Positions 15,685-24,357 of a stretch of DNA of 64,000 bases are shown here, piece by piece. Under the pieces are notes generated by a model. That model worked only from the letters and a program-made list of their open reading frames with translations, was not told where the DNA came from and made no database searches. Every line of letters begins with the position of its first letter. The first letter of the stretch is position 1. The DNA lies in assembly GCA_900541695.1 (NCBI GenBank), contig UQKL01000013.1, positions 5,475 through 69,474 on the forward strand, read 5' to 3'. The DNA comes from an uncultured Collinsella sp. (GTDB lineage Bacteria; Actinomycetota; Coriobacteriia; Coriobacteriales; Coriobacteriaceae). The translations under genes were made by a program, and so were the position numbers.

Positions 15685-17565
15685 CTAAATCGTGGGAAAC
15701 GCAACGACGTCAGCGGGGCGTGCCAACGTCTCGGCAATTTGGTCTTGCACCTCGAGCAAGCAATCGAGCAGCAGCGGGTTAAAGGTACCGCACTTACCGT
15801 CCAGAATCATCTGGATCGCCTCCTTGTGCGGGATAGCGTCCTTGTACACGCGCACGCTCGTCAGCGCATCGTACACGTCAGCCACCGACACCACCTGTGC
15901 GGCGATGGGAATATCGCTGCCCTTAAGGCCGTCGGGATAACCTTTGCCGTCCCAGCGCTCGTGATGCCAGCGCGCAATCTGGTACGCATATTCTATAAGC
16001 GCATTGCCGGCGTGATGGCGGCCCAGCTCATGCAGCATGTCGGCGCCGATCGTGGTATGCGTCTTCATAATCTCGAACTCCTCGGGCGTGAGGCGCCCGG
16101 GCTTGTTGAGAATCGCATCGTCAATCGACATCTTGCCGATATCGTGCAGTGCCGAAGCCAGGGCGATCGTGGAGCGCTCCTCGTTGCCGAGGGAGATGCT
16201 GTCGCTACGGTGGACCAGGCAGCCAAGCAGCAGCTCGGTCAGCTTCTCGATGTTCGTAACGTGCCTGCCGCTCTCGCCATTGCGGAGCTCCATGACGCCG
16301 GCCATGATGTCGATGAGCATGCGACTGTTCTTGACGCGCTCGTTGTACTGCTGGGACAGCAGGTTCGTCAGGCGGCGCTGCTTGGCGTATAGGCGGATGG
16401 TATTGCTTACACGGCGGCGCACGACACGGGAGTCAAACGGACGGCTGATATAGTCCGAGGCGCCCAGCTCGTACGCGCGCAGAACCATATCATCGGAATC
16501 TTCGCTCGAAATCATGATGACAGGCAGATTGTCGACACCCGATCGGCGCGACAGGTCGGCCAGCACCTCAACGCCGCTTATGCCCGGCATCACAATATCC
16601 AGCAGCACGAGCAACAACTTATCGCCATAGCGGTCGACCATATTGAGCGCCGTACGACCGTTATCGGCCTCGAGGATGCAATACTCGTCCTTGAGCATCT
16701 CGTTGAGAATGGCTCGGTTCATCTCGGAGTCATCGACGATAAGCACCAATGGCTTTTCGCTTTGGAAGGCCTCGATGGAATCGGAATCGGTCACGACCGT
16801 ACCGGGCTTTGCCTTAGCGCGGCTCAGTAACTGGACAGCGCGGCCAACGCCCTCGTCGACCGTCTCGCCATGAATGCGAACGCCACCGACACATGCCGTC
16901 AAGCTCACGTACTCATGCCCCGGAATAACCGTGGCATGAACGGCATCGGATACCTGATGCAGGCGGCGGGCGAAGTCATCGGAGGGAATATTGGGCATGA
17001 CGGTCACAAACTTGTCGCAGCCATAGCGCACAAGCTCGTCAGTCGAACGAATTCCGCTGCGTATGGCTGTCGCCACAGCACCGAGTGCAAGGTCGCCAGC
17101 ATGATGGCCACACGTATCGTTGAAGACCCTAAAATCATCAAGGTCGATTACCGCAACGCCGGCCTTCATGCGCGCGCTACGGAGCTTTTCCTCGTAATAT
17201 CGGCGATTGCACGCACTCGTCAGCACGTCGGTGTAGACAAGGTCCTCTTCTGCGGCCTCTTGCCCATCAATCGGACGCACCATCAGCAGGACGTGAGGCT
17301 CGCCCTCGACCTTTAGAGGGCGCAGACGGGCGCGGTACTCAATACCATCATTGAGCAGCTGCTCCGACACCTCATCGGAGTCTGCCAAGGCCTCAAGACT
17401 CGACTGACGCAGACAAGGGCAGCGATCGCCAGCGAGCAAGCAGTTAGGCTCGCTCTTAATCTGATCGGCCGACAGCAAACGCACCACGGGGTAGGTCTTC
17501 GCGACGCGGGCGACCTCGGCGGCAGCCTCCTCGTCGGTTAGATTGACCTCGTGATTATTGAGCAT
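15685..17565 (-). CDS. Degenerate GGDEF - receiver - HD-GYP signalling protein
   Basis: The 626-residue protein has, in order, an N-terminal region with a CLLAGDRCPC motif (residues 42-51), a GGDEF domain (about 105-265), a receiver domain (about 272-390, with VDDSEMNR and phospho-acceptor Asp in LLDIVMPG) and an HD-GYP domain (about 415-610). The diguanylate cyclase signature reads GCDKF (182-186) instead of GGDEF, so cyclase activity is doubtful. The phosphodiesterase motifs HDIGK and HHERWDGKGYPDG are intact. It may hydrolyse cyclic di-GMP or a related dinucleotide under control of the receiver. It is upstream of, and co-transcribed with, the Hpt gene. Confidence 0.88.
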   Translation of the reverse strand: MLNNHEVNLTDEEAAAEVARVAKTYPVVRLLSADQIKSEPNCLLAGDRCPCLRQSSLEALADSDEVSEQLLNDGIEYRARLRPLKVEGEPHVLLMVRPIDGQEAAEEDLVYTDVLTSACNRRYYEEKLRSARMKAGVAVIDLDDFRVFNDTCGHHAGDLALGAVATAIRSGIRSTDELVRYGCDKFVTVMPNIPSDDFARRLHQVSDAVHATVIPGHEYVSLTACVGGVRIHGETVDEGVGRAVQLLSRAKAKPGTVVTDSDSIEAFQSEKPLVLIVDDSEMNRAILNEMLKDEYCILEADNGRTALNMVDRYGDKLLLVLLDIVMPGISGVEVLADLSRRSGVDNLPVIMISSEDSDDMVLRAYELGASDYISRPFDSRVVRRRVSNTIRLYAKQRRLTNLLSQQYNERVKNSRMLIDIMAGVMELRNGESGRHVTNIEKLTELLLGCLVHRSDSISLGNEERSTIALASALHDIGKMSIDDAILNKPGRLTPEEFEIMKTHTTIGADMLHELGRHHAGNALIEYAYQIARWHHERWDGKGYPDGLKGSDIPIAAQVVSVADVYDALTSVRVYKDAIPHKEAIQMILDGKCGTFNPLLLDCLLEVQDQIAETLARPADVVAFPTI

Positions 17566-17776
17566 ATGGGGCCCTTTCTATCGTTACGCACGGCAACGGC
17601 GCATATCAAATGGTACAAGGGTAACATCTGACAACTACAGGCAAACGCGCGATTATCGTTACATTTTTATGACCTGGCAAATAGCGGTAATGGAGCCGCG
17701 AGCGCACGGTTATGGGCGCATTCGTTAACAATGACGAAACGCTAGCAGTCCTCCTCCCCGCAGGTCATCGAGCGTG

Positions 17777-18574
17777 CTAACGCTCCAAGACATCGCGAAC
17801 GGCGTTTGCCGCCGTAACGGGGCGATCGCGCAGACCGTTATGCGCGCCCGGGATCGTCACGAGAGGACAATCGAGATATTCGGCAGTCGCTCGCGTACCA
17901 GCCTCGCGGGGCGTACCGACCGAAAGCTCACCCAACAACACGGCCGACACCGCCTTTGACGCGCGGGCGCGATCCCAGTCGGGAGCATATGTCATATTTG
18001 TTCCATATTCGTTCGCCATAAAGCAACGACCATTGCGCAGAGCATGTTTGGCTTCCGCCTCGGTCGTCCCAGGAGCCTCGGGGTCCAAGTCGCCGAGGGC
18101 TCCCAAGAAAAGACGGAGCGCCCTTGAAACCTTTCCAGCTGCAATCATATCGAGCAAAACCGGAGCCGCGCCCATGCCGACGCCTTCGGCCGACACAGCC
18201 GGCTCATGCAGAATCGCGCGGGCGACGAGATGGGGTTCGGCGCGAAGAAGCTCCAGCGCCACCAACGTACCGGCGCTGTGCGCAAGCACATTTGTCGGAG
18301 CGCCAACGTGTTCGATCACGGCCTGCAGGTCGGCGGCCTGAGCGGCAAGATCATAGCTGCCGTCTGCCGCTTCGCCGCTGTCACCACAGCCGCGACGGTC
18401 GTAGGCAATGACGCGGTAGTTGCGGCTGAGCTCACAAGCGATTCCGTCGAAAAATGTGCCGTCGACACAAGCGCCGTGCACGCACACCAAGGCAGGAGTA
18501 TCAGGCGACACATCCGGGCCGGCATATTCGCGACAGGCAATCGTGGTGCCCGCATTCTCGACCGTAAAATCCAT
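17777..18574 (-). CDS. Alpha/beta-fold hydrolase
   Basis: The 265-residue protein has the alpha/beta hydrolase pattern. The oxyanion strand VCVHGACVDG, the strand YDRRGCGDS, the nucleophile elbow AHSAGTL with Ser, and a C-terminal catalytic His in PGAHNGLRD are visible. The substrate cannot be predicted; esterase or C-C hydrolase-like enzymes are possible. A GACGGGGG ribosome site precedes the ATG. It is transcribed divergently from the following radical SAM gene. Confidence 0.82.
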   Translation of the reverse strand: MDFTVENAGTTIACREYAGPDVSPDTPALVCVHGACVDGTFFDGIACELSRNYRVIAYDRRGCGDSGEAADGSYDLAAQAADLQAVIEHVGAPTNVLAHSAGTLVALELLRAEPHLVARAILHEPAVSAEGVGMGAAPVLLDMIAAGKVSRALRLFLGALGDLDPEAPGTTEAEAKHALRNGRCFMANEYGTNMTYAPDWDRARASKAVSAVLLGELSVGTPREAGTRATAEYLDCPLVTIPGAHNGLRDRPVTAANAVRDVLER

Positions 18575-18793
18575 GTTGTGCCCCCGTCATCAATGCTCAT
18601 CCAGTTGCACGTCAGTGCGGTTGGATGGACCCGCATTGCCTTACGCCTTGTTAACAGATTAACTGTACCCGACCCGAGGCTTTTCATGGGACGGCATCAT
18701 GGGCGACGTGAAAAAACGAAACTTGTAAAGCAAGAGCCCGCACCTTGCTTTGGAGCCGATGCTATGCTTAGGCACAATTGTCTTGAGGAGCAT

Positions 18794-19576
18794 ATGCCTA
18801 TGTCTACGTTTTTGAATGCCAGCCCCATCTTTGGGCCTGTTCGCAGCCGTCGCCTTGGCCTCTCGCTCGGCGTCAACATGATGCCGGCCAGCGGTAAGAT
18901 CTGCACGTTCGACTGCATTTACTGCGAAAACGGCCTCAACGCCGAGCGCCCCTGCCATGAGCCGTACAACACAGCTGCCATGGTACTCGACACGCTCGAG
19001 GCAAAGCTGCGCGAGATGGCAGCCGAGGGCGAACTCCCCGATGTGATCACCTTCGCAGGCAACGGCGAGCCCACCGCCGCACCGGAGTTTCCGCAGGCCA
19101 TTGCCGGCGCCGTCGCGCTGCGCGACGAGCTTGCCCCAAACTCCAAGATCGCCGTGCTCTCCAACGGTACGCGCGCCGACCGCCCCGAGGTGCACGACGC
19201 GCTCATGATGGTCGACGACAACATTCTTAAGCTCGATACCGTCGACCCGGCATTTATCCAGCTGCTCGACCAGCCCGTTGGCCCCTACGATGTAGAGCAC
19301 CAGATCGAAACGTTCGCGAGCTTTGACGGTCACGTTATTATCCAAACGATGTTTTTGAGCGGCGAGTACCGGGGCAAGTCTCTCGATAACACCGGCGAGG
19401 AGTACGTCGGCCCTTGGCTCGCGGCGCTCGAGCGCATTCGCCCGCAGGAGACGACCATCTACACGGTGGCGCGCGAGACACCGGTCGCCGGCCTTGCCAA
19501 AGCAGCGCCCGAGGCACTCGACACGATCGCCGCACGCGTGCGCGCCCTCGGCATCCCCTGCCAGGTGAGCTACTAG
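18794..19576 (+). CDS. Radical SAM protein (COG0731-like)
   Basis: The roughly 260-residue protein has an iron-sulfur motif CTFDCIYCE (Cys-x3-Cys-x2-Cys), followed by a GNGEPT motif and DNILKLDTVDPAF. This is the pattern of the small radical SAM proteins annotated as Fe-S oxidoreductases related to wybutosine enzymes. It has no SPASM domain. Two ATGs are possible (18794 and 18800) after GAGGAG. The substrate is unknown; the protein is common in anaerobes. Confidence 0.82.
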   Translation: MPMSTFLNASPIFGPVRSRRLGLSLGVNMMPASGKICTFDCIYCENGLNAERPCHEPYNTAAMVLDTLEAKLREMAAEGELPDVITFAGNGEPTAAPEFPQAIAGAVALRDELAPNSKIAVLSNGTRADRPEVHDALMMVDDNILKLDTVDPAFIQLLDQPVGPYDVEHQIETFASFDGHVIIQTMFLSGEYRGKSLDNTGEEYVGPWLAALERIRPQETTIYTVARETPVAGLAKAAPEALDTIAARVRALGIPCQVSY

Positions 19577-19617
19577 CAAAACCACGCAGCAGCCAGTGCC
19601 CGCCATCCCGCCCCATC

Positions 19618-19687
19618 AGTTGCGGTGATATAGTTCCTATTTGTGCTGTTAAACCGCTTAAATCGGAACTATATCACCGCAACTTTT
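19618..19687. repeat. 67-bp hairpin element, copy 1 (AGTTGCGGTGATATAG family)
   Basis: AGTTGCGGTGATATAGTTCC pairs with its inverted copy ending CTATATCACCGCAACT, followed by TTTTAT. It lies 42 bases after the radical SAM gene and can act as its terminator. Two more copies occur at 26.9 and 28.1 kb. Confidence 0.85.
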
Positions 19688-19736
19688 ATAGACGCGTGGG
19701 TGGGCTATACTAGCTGCGGATGAAAGGAAGTTAGCC

Positions 19737-20624
19737 ATGTTTGACAAAGGACCCGTGCCCGGCCGCAACGACGCTTGCTGGTGCGGCAGCGGCAAAAAAT
19801 ATAAGAAATGCCATAGCACCTTCGATGAGCGCCTCGAGCGCTTGTGGGAAGAGGGCTGGGAGGTTCTGCCCCGCACGCTCTACAAGACGCCCGCCGATAT
19901 CGAGGGCATCAAGCGCTCGGCCGCCATCAACGTGGGCGTGCTCGATTATGTGGGCGAGCATATCGCCGCAGGCATGACCACCAACCAGATCGACCAGATG
20001 ATCTACGACTACACCGTCGAGCACGGCGGCACGCCGGCCGACCTCAACTACGAGGGCTACCCCAAGAGCGTATGCACCTCGATCAACGACGTCGTCTGCC
20101 ACGGTATCCCTTGCGATGCGGATGTGCTGCACGAGGGCGACATCATCAACGTGGACTGCTCCACGATCTTGGACGGTTACTTTAGTGATTCGAGCCGCAT
20201 GTTCTGCATCGGCGAGGTCTCGGCCGAGCGCCAGCGCCTGGTCGACGTCACCCGTGCCAGCGTGGAGGCGGGTCTGGCAGCCGTCAAGCCATGGCTACCG
20301 CTCTCCGTTATGGCCGAGGCCGTGCAAAAGACCGTCGAGGACGCCGGCTTTAGCGTGGTGCGTGAGTACGGCGGACACGGCATCGGTAAGGAGTTCCACG
20401 AGGACCCGTTTGTGGGCTTTACCACCGAGGCGCCCGACGTAGACACCATCATGGTGCCGGGCATGGTCTTTACCATCGAGCCCATGGTCAACGCCGGAGC
20501 GCCCGACATCAAGATCAGCAAGGGTGACGGCTGGTGCGTGCGCACCAAGGACGGCAGCGATTCGGCCCAGTGCGAGGTACAGCTCGTGGTGACCGAGGAC
20601 GGCTACGAGTTGCTGAGCTGGTAG
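19737..20624 (+). CDS. map: Methionine aminopeptidase with N-terminal SEC-C motif
   Basis: The 295-residue type I methionine aminopeptidase removes the initiator Met from nascent proteins with two metal ions. Metal ligands are visible in the segments INVDCS and GYFSDSSRMF, then GGHGIGKEFHEDP, FTIEPM and a late AQCEVQLV. Residues 1-30 carry a SEC-C zinc motif (PGRNDACWCGSGKKYKKCH), which in other proteins helps ribosome or SecB-type docking. The ATG follows AAAGGAAG, and a TATACT -10 box lies at about 19707. Confidence 0.95.
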   Translation: MFDKGPVPGRNDACWCGSGKKYKKCHSTFDERLERLWEEGWEVLPRTLYKTPADIEGIKRSAAINVGVLDYVGEHIAAGMTTNQIDQMIYDYTVEHGGTPADLNYEGYPKSVCTSINDVVCHGIPCDADVLHEGDIINVDCSTILDGYFSDSSRMFCIGEVSAERQRLVDVTRASVEAGLAAVKPWLPLSVMAEAVQKTVEDAGFSVVREYGGHGIGKEFHEDPFVGFTTEAPDVDTIMVPGMVFTIEPMVNAGAPDIKISKGDGWCVRTKDGSDSAQCEVQLVVTEDGYELLSW

Positions 20625-20632
20625 CCGTGGAT

Positions 20633-20684
20633 GCGCCGGGCTTCACGATGGATATGTTAACCATCGCGAAGCCCGGCGTTTTTA
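20633..20684 (+). terminator. Terminator of map
   Basis: CGCCGGGCTTC and CGATGG pair with CCATCG and GAAGCCCGGCG, followed by TTTTTAT. Confidence 0.88.
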
Positions 20685-20693
20685 TAGCGTTTT

Positions 20694-20738
20694 GCCTGAT
20701 AAAACCTGCCAAAATAAACCTGTCCCTTTTTGGTAGGT
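20694..20738 (+). repeat. REP-like element, copy 1
   Basis: The core ATAAAACCTGCC, AAAATAAACCTGTCCC, TTTTTGGTAGGT matches the family found at 22.8, 28.9, 32.5, 35.6 and 62.6 kb. The arms AAACCTGCCAAAA and TTTTTGGTAGGT are inverted. It sits between the map terminator and the start of the dehydrogenase gene. Confidence 0.85.
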
Positions 20739-20757
20739 CGAGCGGAGAGGACTGCTT

Positions 20758-21693
20758 GTGAACATCCTGGTTTTGTTGCCCGTCAACGATCGTCACCGCG
20801 CGATCCTCGAGTCGAGCGCTCCGGGCGAGGACTTTATCTACACGAGCGCCGACGCCGCCACGCACGAGCAGGTCGCCGATGCCGACGTGATCCTGGGCAA
20901 CATCGACCCTGACATGCTCACGGCATGCGAGCATCTTCAGCTGTTGCAATTGCAGACCGCCGGCTATGACGACTACCTTGCTGCTGGCACCGTGCCGGCT
21001 GACGCCAAGCTGTCTTGCTCGATCGGCGCCTACGGTCAGGCCGTAAGCGAGCACATGTTTGCCATGGTGCTGTCAATGATGAAGCGCCTGCCCGGCTACC
21101 AGGACCTGCAGAGCGAGCATCGCTGGGAGGACTTGGGCCCGGTCACCTCGCTCAAAAATGCCAACGTGCTGGTGCTGGGCGCGGGCGATATCGGCGGCCA
21201 CTTTGCCACGCTCTGCCGCAGCATGGGCGCACACGTCCGCGGCATCAAGCGCCATCCGCTCGTCTACCCCATTGTGTTTGAGGACATGGACGGCATGGAT
21301 GCCCTGTCTGAGCGCCTGGCCGAGGCCGACATCGTCGCATCCTTTATGCCCAGCACACCCGAGACCCGCGGCCTGGCGAACGCCGAGTTCTTCGCCGCGA
21401 TGAAACCGGGCACCTTCTTTGCCAACGGCGGCCGTGGCGATCTTGTGGTTGCCGACGACTTGGTTGCCGCTCTGGAGTCGGGACATCTCGCCGGCGCCGC
21501 GGTCGACGTCACCGATCCCGAGCCCCTGCCCGCGACAAACCCGCTGTGGGACGCGCCCAACATGCTCATCACGCCGCACGTGTCCGGCTGGTTCCACCTA
21601 GCCGCCACGCTCAACAACGTCGTCGACATCGCCGCGGAGAACCTGCGTCATCTGCAAGCCGGCGAGACGCTCCGCTGCTGGATCGAACACTAG
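20758..21693 (+). CDS. D-isomer-specific 2-hydroxyacid dehydrogenase
   Basis: The 311-residue protein has the NAD-binding Rossmann motif VLGAGDIGGHFATLCRSMG, then the catalytic region with GTFFANGGRGDLV, Glu in VTDPEPLP and His in ITPHVSGW. These are the marks of the D-lactate/phosphoglycerate dehydrogenase-like family. It reduces a 2-keto acid with NADH, or the reverse; the substrate is not evident. Translation starts at GTG 20758 after CGGAGAGG, only 19 bases beyond the REP-like element. Confidence 0.88.
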   Translation: MNILVLLPVNDRHRAILESSAPGEDFIYTSADAATHEQVADADVILGNIDPDMLTACEHLQLLQLQTAGYDDYLAAGTVPADAKLSCSIGAYGQAVSEHMFAMVLSMMKRLPGYQDLQSEHRWEDLGPVTSLKNANVLVLGAGDIGGHFATLCRSMGAHVRGIKRHPLVYPIVFEDMDGMDALSERLAEADIVASFMPSTPETRGLANAEFFAAMKPGTFFANGGRGDLVVADDLVAALESGHLAGAAVDVTDPEPLPATNPLWDAPNMLITPHVSGWFHLAATLNNVVDIAAENLRHLQAGETLRCWIEH

Positions 21694-21724
21694 GGTTCCG
21701 GCGTTCTACCTGCGGGGTCTAGAG

Positions 21725-22219
21725 CTATTTGAGCGTTGCCAAGTAGTTTCTTGCGTTTTCGACGTTCATTGCTGCGACGGGCGCATGCGAACAGAGCTTG
21801 ACATCGTTGGTGACCAGTAAATCTGCTTGGGAGCGCATCGCTGCCGCGATGATTAAATCGTCTTCGTAATCGCTATGGAGATTACGCTGCTTGCTCGCCA
21901 TCCATATGTCACTCAGGTCGCAGGGTACCGGCGTGGCAAGTTGCGACAGCACGCTAAGACAATCCCATGCAAGTGATGTCGCCGCCACGGCGGCATCTTG
22001 GGATAGTGAGCCATGCTCTCGCCGATACCATGCCTTATGTTCACTTGAAATCAAATAGAACAGGTCTTTGGACGATGTCGCCGCATACAGCAAATCCACC
22101 TGCGCCGTGCATGCATCGCGTAAAAACTCAATCGCCACCGAACGACCACGTCGTGAGGGAATGAAGTAATCGAGCCACACGTTGGTGTCAACCAAGATGC
22201 GCTTTAGAGCCTCACTCAT
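21725..22219 (-). CDS. PIN-domain toxin (VapC-like)
   Basis: The 164-residue protein has PIN ribonuclease acidic residues in LVDTNVWLDYF near the N-terminus and in DYEDDLIIAAAM, with a closing LLVTNDVKL. Its start overlaps the stop of the antitoxin gene by eight bases, the classic toxin-antitoxin arrangement. It probably cleaves RNA when released from the antitoxin. The pairing with a RelB-like rather than a VapB-like partner is a common hybrid. Confidence 0.85.
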   Translation of the reverse strand: MSEALKRILVDTNVWLDYFIPSRRGRSVAIEFLRDACTAQVDLLYAATSSKDLFYLISSEHKAWYRREHGSLSQDAAVAATSLAWDCLSVLSQLATPVPCDLSDIWMASKQRNLHSDYEDDLIIAAAMRSQADLLVTNDVKLCSHAPVAAMNVENARNYLATLK

Positions 22220-22592
22220 AGAGCCAGCTCATCTCCTCGCCATAGCGATCCGCATATGCATTCCGTTTGAGCTCTTCGTCGTCCGATGGCTGAGCCCTGA
22301 CCATATCGATTCCCGACTCACGGCAAGCGGCAGCGAACAGCTTCGATCCCTGATCCATGAGCTCGAGTTTACGTTTGGCGGCCTTTTCGCGCTCGCGCTG
22401 TTCCGCCCGGGCACGACTGGGCAGCAGGATATCCTCGAGCGCACCGGGGCGATCGGCCAGCGACGCTGCAAGCTGCCAGAGCGCTCGCACCGCTTGGCTC
22501 GGCGTCATACCGGCCCTGGAGAGAGCAGCGTCGCCGCTCCTTTTAAGATCGGCATCAAGACGTACGTTGATCTGAGCGGCTGTTGTGGTCAT
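22212..22592 (-). CDS. RelB/DinJ-like antitoxin
   Basis: The 126-residue protein begins with a ribbon-helix-helix DNA-binding motif (INVRLDADLKRSGDAALSRAGMTPSQAVRALWQLA), as in RelB/DinJ antitoxins. A charged helical toxin-binding tail follows (RAEQREREKAAKRKLELMD). The GGAGGGGTC before its ATG is a strong ribosome site. It is expected to bind its own promoter and neutralise the PIN protein encoded next. Confidence 0.85.
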   Translation of the reverse strand: MTTTAAQINVRLDADLKRSGDAALSRAGMTPSQAVRALWQLAASLADRPGALEDILLPSRARAEQREREKAAKRKLELMDQGSKLFAAACRESGIDMVRAQPSDDEELKRNAYADRYGEEMSWLYE

Positions 22593-22688
22593 GACCCCTC
22601 CTTAATACTTCAGAATTATCATAAAACACTATGGTAGATACGTAAAGCATGTATAGCAATAAATTAGTATTAGCCGTGCTCCGTGCAC

Positions 22689-22727
22689 AAAAAGCCGCCG
22701 AGGCACATTGCACCTCGGCGGCTACGC
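22689..22727 (-). terminator. Terminator of the M18 aminopeptidase gene
   Basis: On the minus strand GCCGCCGAGG pairs with CCTCGGCGGC, followed by TTTTTGTGC. Confidence 0.85.
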
Positions 22728-22763
22728 ATCACCAATCTAGTTCGGTTTCATCCTTTGCATTTG

Positions 22764-22810
22764 CCCAGATAAAACCTGGCAAAATAAACCTGTCCCTTTT
22801 TGGCAGGTTT
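22764..22810 (+). repeat. REP-like element, copy 2
   Basis: CCCAGATAAAACCTGGCAAAA ... CCTGTCCCTTTTTGGCAGGTT. Its right end directly abuts the stop codon of the minus-strand M18 aminopeptidase gene. Confidence 0.85.
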
Positions 22811-24196
22811 TTAGAGCTCCACGCTTTCGGCGCCGTTGATGGTTAGGTTTCGCTCGTAGAAGGCGGTGAGGGCACGGATGGCGTACATCACGTCGCGCAC
22901 GCCGCCGGTCTCGTAGCTCGAGTGCATGGCCAGCTGCGGCAGGCCCACGTCCACGGCGTGCATGCTCGCCTGCATGTTCGACAGGTTACCGAGCGTGGAG
23001 CCACCCGCCATATCGCTCTTGTTGGCGAAGGCCTGCGTGGGCACGTCGGCGTCATCGCAAATAGCCTGGAACACCGCGCGGCTAAAGGCATCGGTGCAGT
23101 AGTGCTGGTTGGCGGCTTCCTTGATGACGATGCCGCCGTTGAGTACAACCTGATTGCGGGCATCGCACTTCTCGGCGTGGTTGGGGTGCACGGCATGTGC
23201 ATTGTCGCAGCTTACAAGCATCGAGGCGGCAAGGGCGCGATGGTACGACTCGTCGTCAAAGCCCAGCGATCCGTTAATGCGGCGCAGCGCGTCGGCCAAG
23301 AACGTCGACATGGCGCCCTGCTTGGTCTCGGAGCCAACCTCCTCATTATCAAAGCAGCAGAAGACCGAGACATCGTGCGCGTTCTCGGCGCCCAAAAATG
23401 CCTGTAGCGAGGTATAGGCGCAGGCCAGGTCGTCAAGCTTGGGCGTCGAGATAAACTCGTCGGCCCAGCCCCAAATGCGCGCATCCTGACGATTGACCAG
23501 GAACAGATCGCGGCCCAAAATTTGTTCGGGCTCAACATCCAGCTCTTCGGCGATCAGGGCATCAAAGTCGCCCTGCTTAAGCTCGCCGGCACTGATGAGC
23601 GGGCACAGGTCGACAGCTCGGTTGGGAGCAAAGCCCTCGTTGACGCCACGGTTCATATGGATAGCAAGGCTCGGGATAATAGCGACCTCGCGCTCGGTGG
23701 CAAGCAGGCGGCTCTCAATACGGTCGCCCTCGCGCACCAGCACGCGGCCCGCGAGCGCCAGCGGGCGATCGAACCAGGTGTAGTCAATCATGCCGCCGTA
23801 GGCCTCGGTGTTCAGGCGCAGCGTCTCGCCCGCGCCGTCGAGCTCGGGCACGGCCTTAACCTTAAACGTCGGCGAGTCGCTGTGCGACGCCGTCAGCTGA
23901 AAATGATAGTCGCCGGCAACGCCGTCCTCGCCCCACGTCGCGGCCAGGTCCTCGCCCACCTTAAAGGCGATGACACTCGAGGTATTGCGCTGCGTGTAAT
24001 AACGCCCGCCCGGCTCGATATCCCATGCCGCGTTCTCGGGCAGGTAGGTAAAGCCCGCCTCGTCGAGCTCGGCCATAATGGTCGCCGCCGTATGGAACAT
24101 GCTGGGGCATGCCTCGATAAAGTCGATGAGGTCGTTGGCGGCCTCGATATCGTCGGCAGTCACGTGCACGCGCTCGGGCGTTTCCTGATCCGTCAT
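22811..24196 (-). CDS. M18-family aminopeptidase
   Basis: The 461-residue zinc aminopeptidase has metal-binding signatures at TASHSDSPTFKVK, CCFDNEEVGSETKQGA and AMHSSYETGGVRD, all as in the M18 (aspartyl aminopeptidase/PepC-type) family. It removes N-terminal residues from peptides in the cytoplasm. The ATG at 24196 is preferred over upstream starts because of its GAAAGGGGAG ribosome site. It appears monocistronic, with its own terminator. Confidence 0.92.
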   Translation of the reverse strand: MTDQETPERVHVTADDIEAANDLIDFIEACPSMFHTAATIMAELDEAGFTYLPENAAWDIEPGGRYYTQRNTSSVIAFKVGEDLAATWGEDGVAGDYHFQLTASHSDSPTFKVKAVPELDGAGETLRLNTEAYGGMIDYTWFDRPLALAGRVLVREGDRIESRLLATEREVAIIPSLAIHMNRGVNEGFAPNRAVDLCPLISAGELKQGDFDALIAEELDVEPEQILGRDLFLVNRQDARIWGWADEFISTPKLDDLACAYTSLQAFLGAENAHDVSVFCCFDNEEVGSETKQGAMSTFLADALRRINGSLGFDDESYHRALAASMLVSCDNAHAVHPNHAEKCDARNQVVLNGGIVIKEAANQHYCTDAFSRAVFQAICDDADVPTQAFANKSDMAGGSTLGNLSNMQASMHAVDVGLPQLAMHSSYETGGVRDVMYAIRALTAFYERNLTINGAESVEL

Positions 24197-24357
24197 GCTC
24201 TCCCCTTTCGCTGGGTTGATGGTCCCCTCCAGCATACCCCGCCGCGCCAGCGCCGCGCCTTTCATTCCATGTTTAATCCCACGCCGCTCGCCAAGTTGAG
24301 CCATCATGCCCGTGCACCTTTTGCGACAATTACGCTAACAGGACGAGAGGAGCCGTC

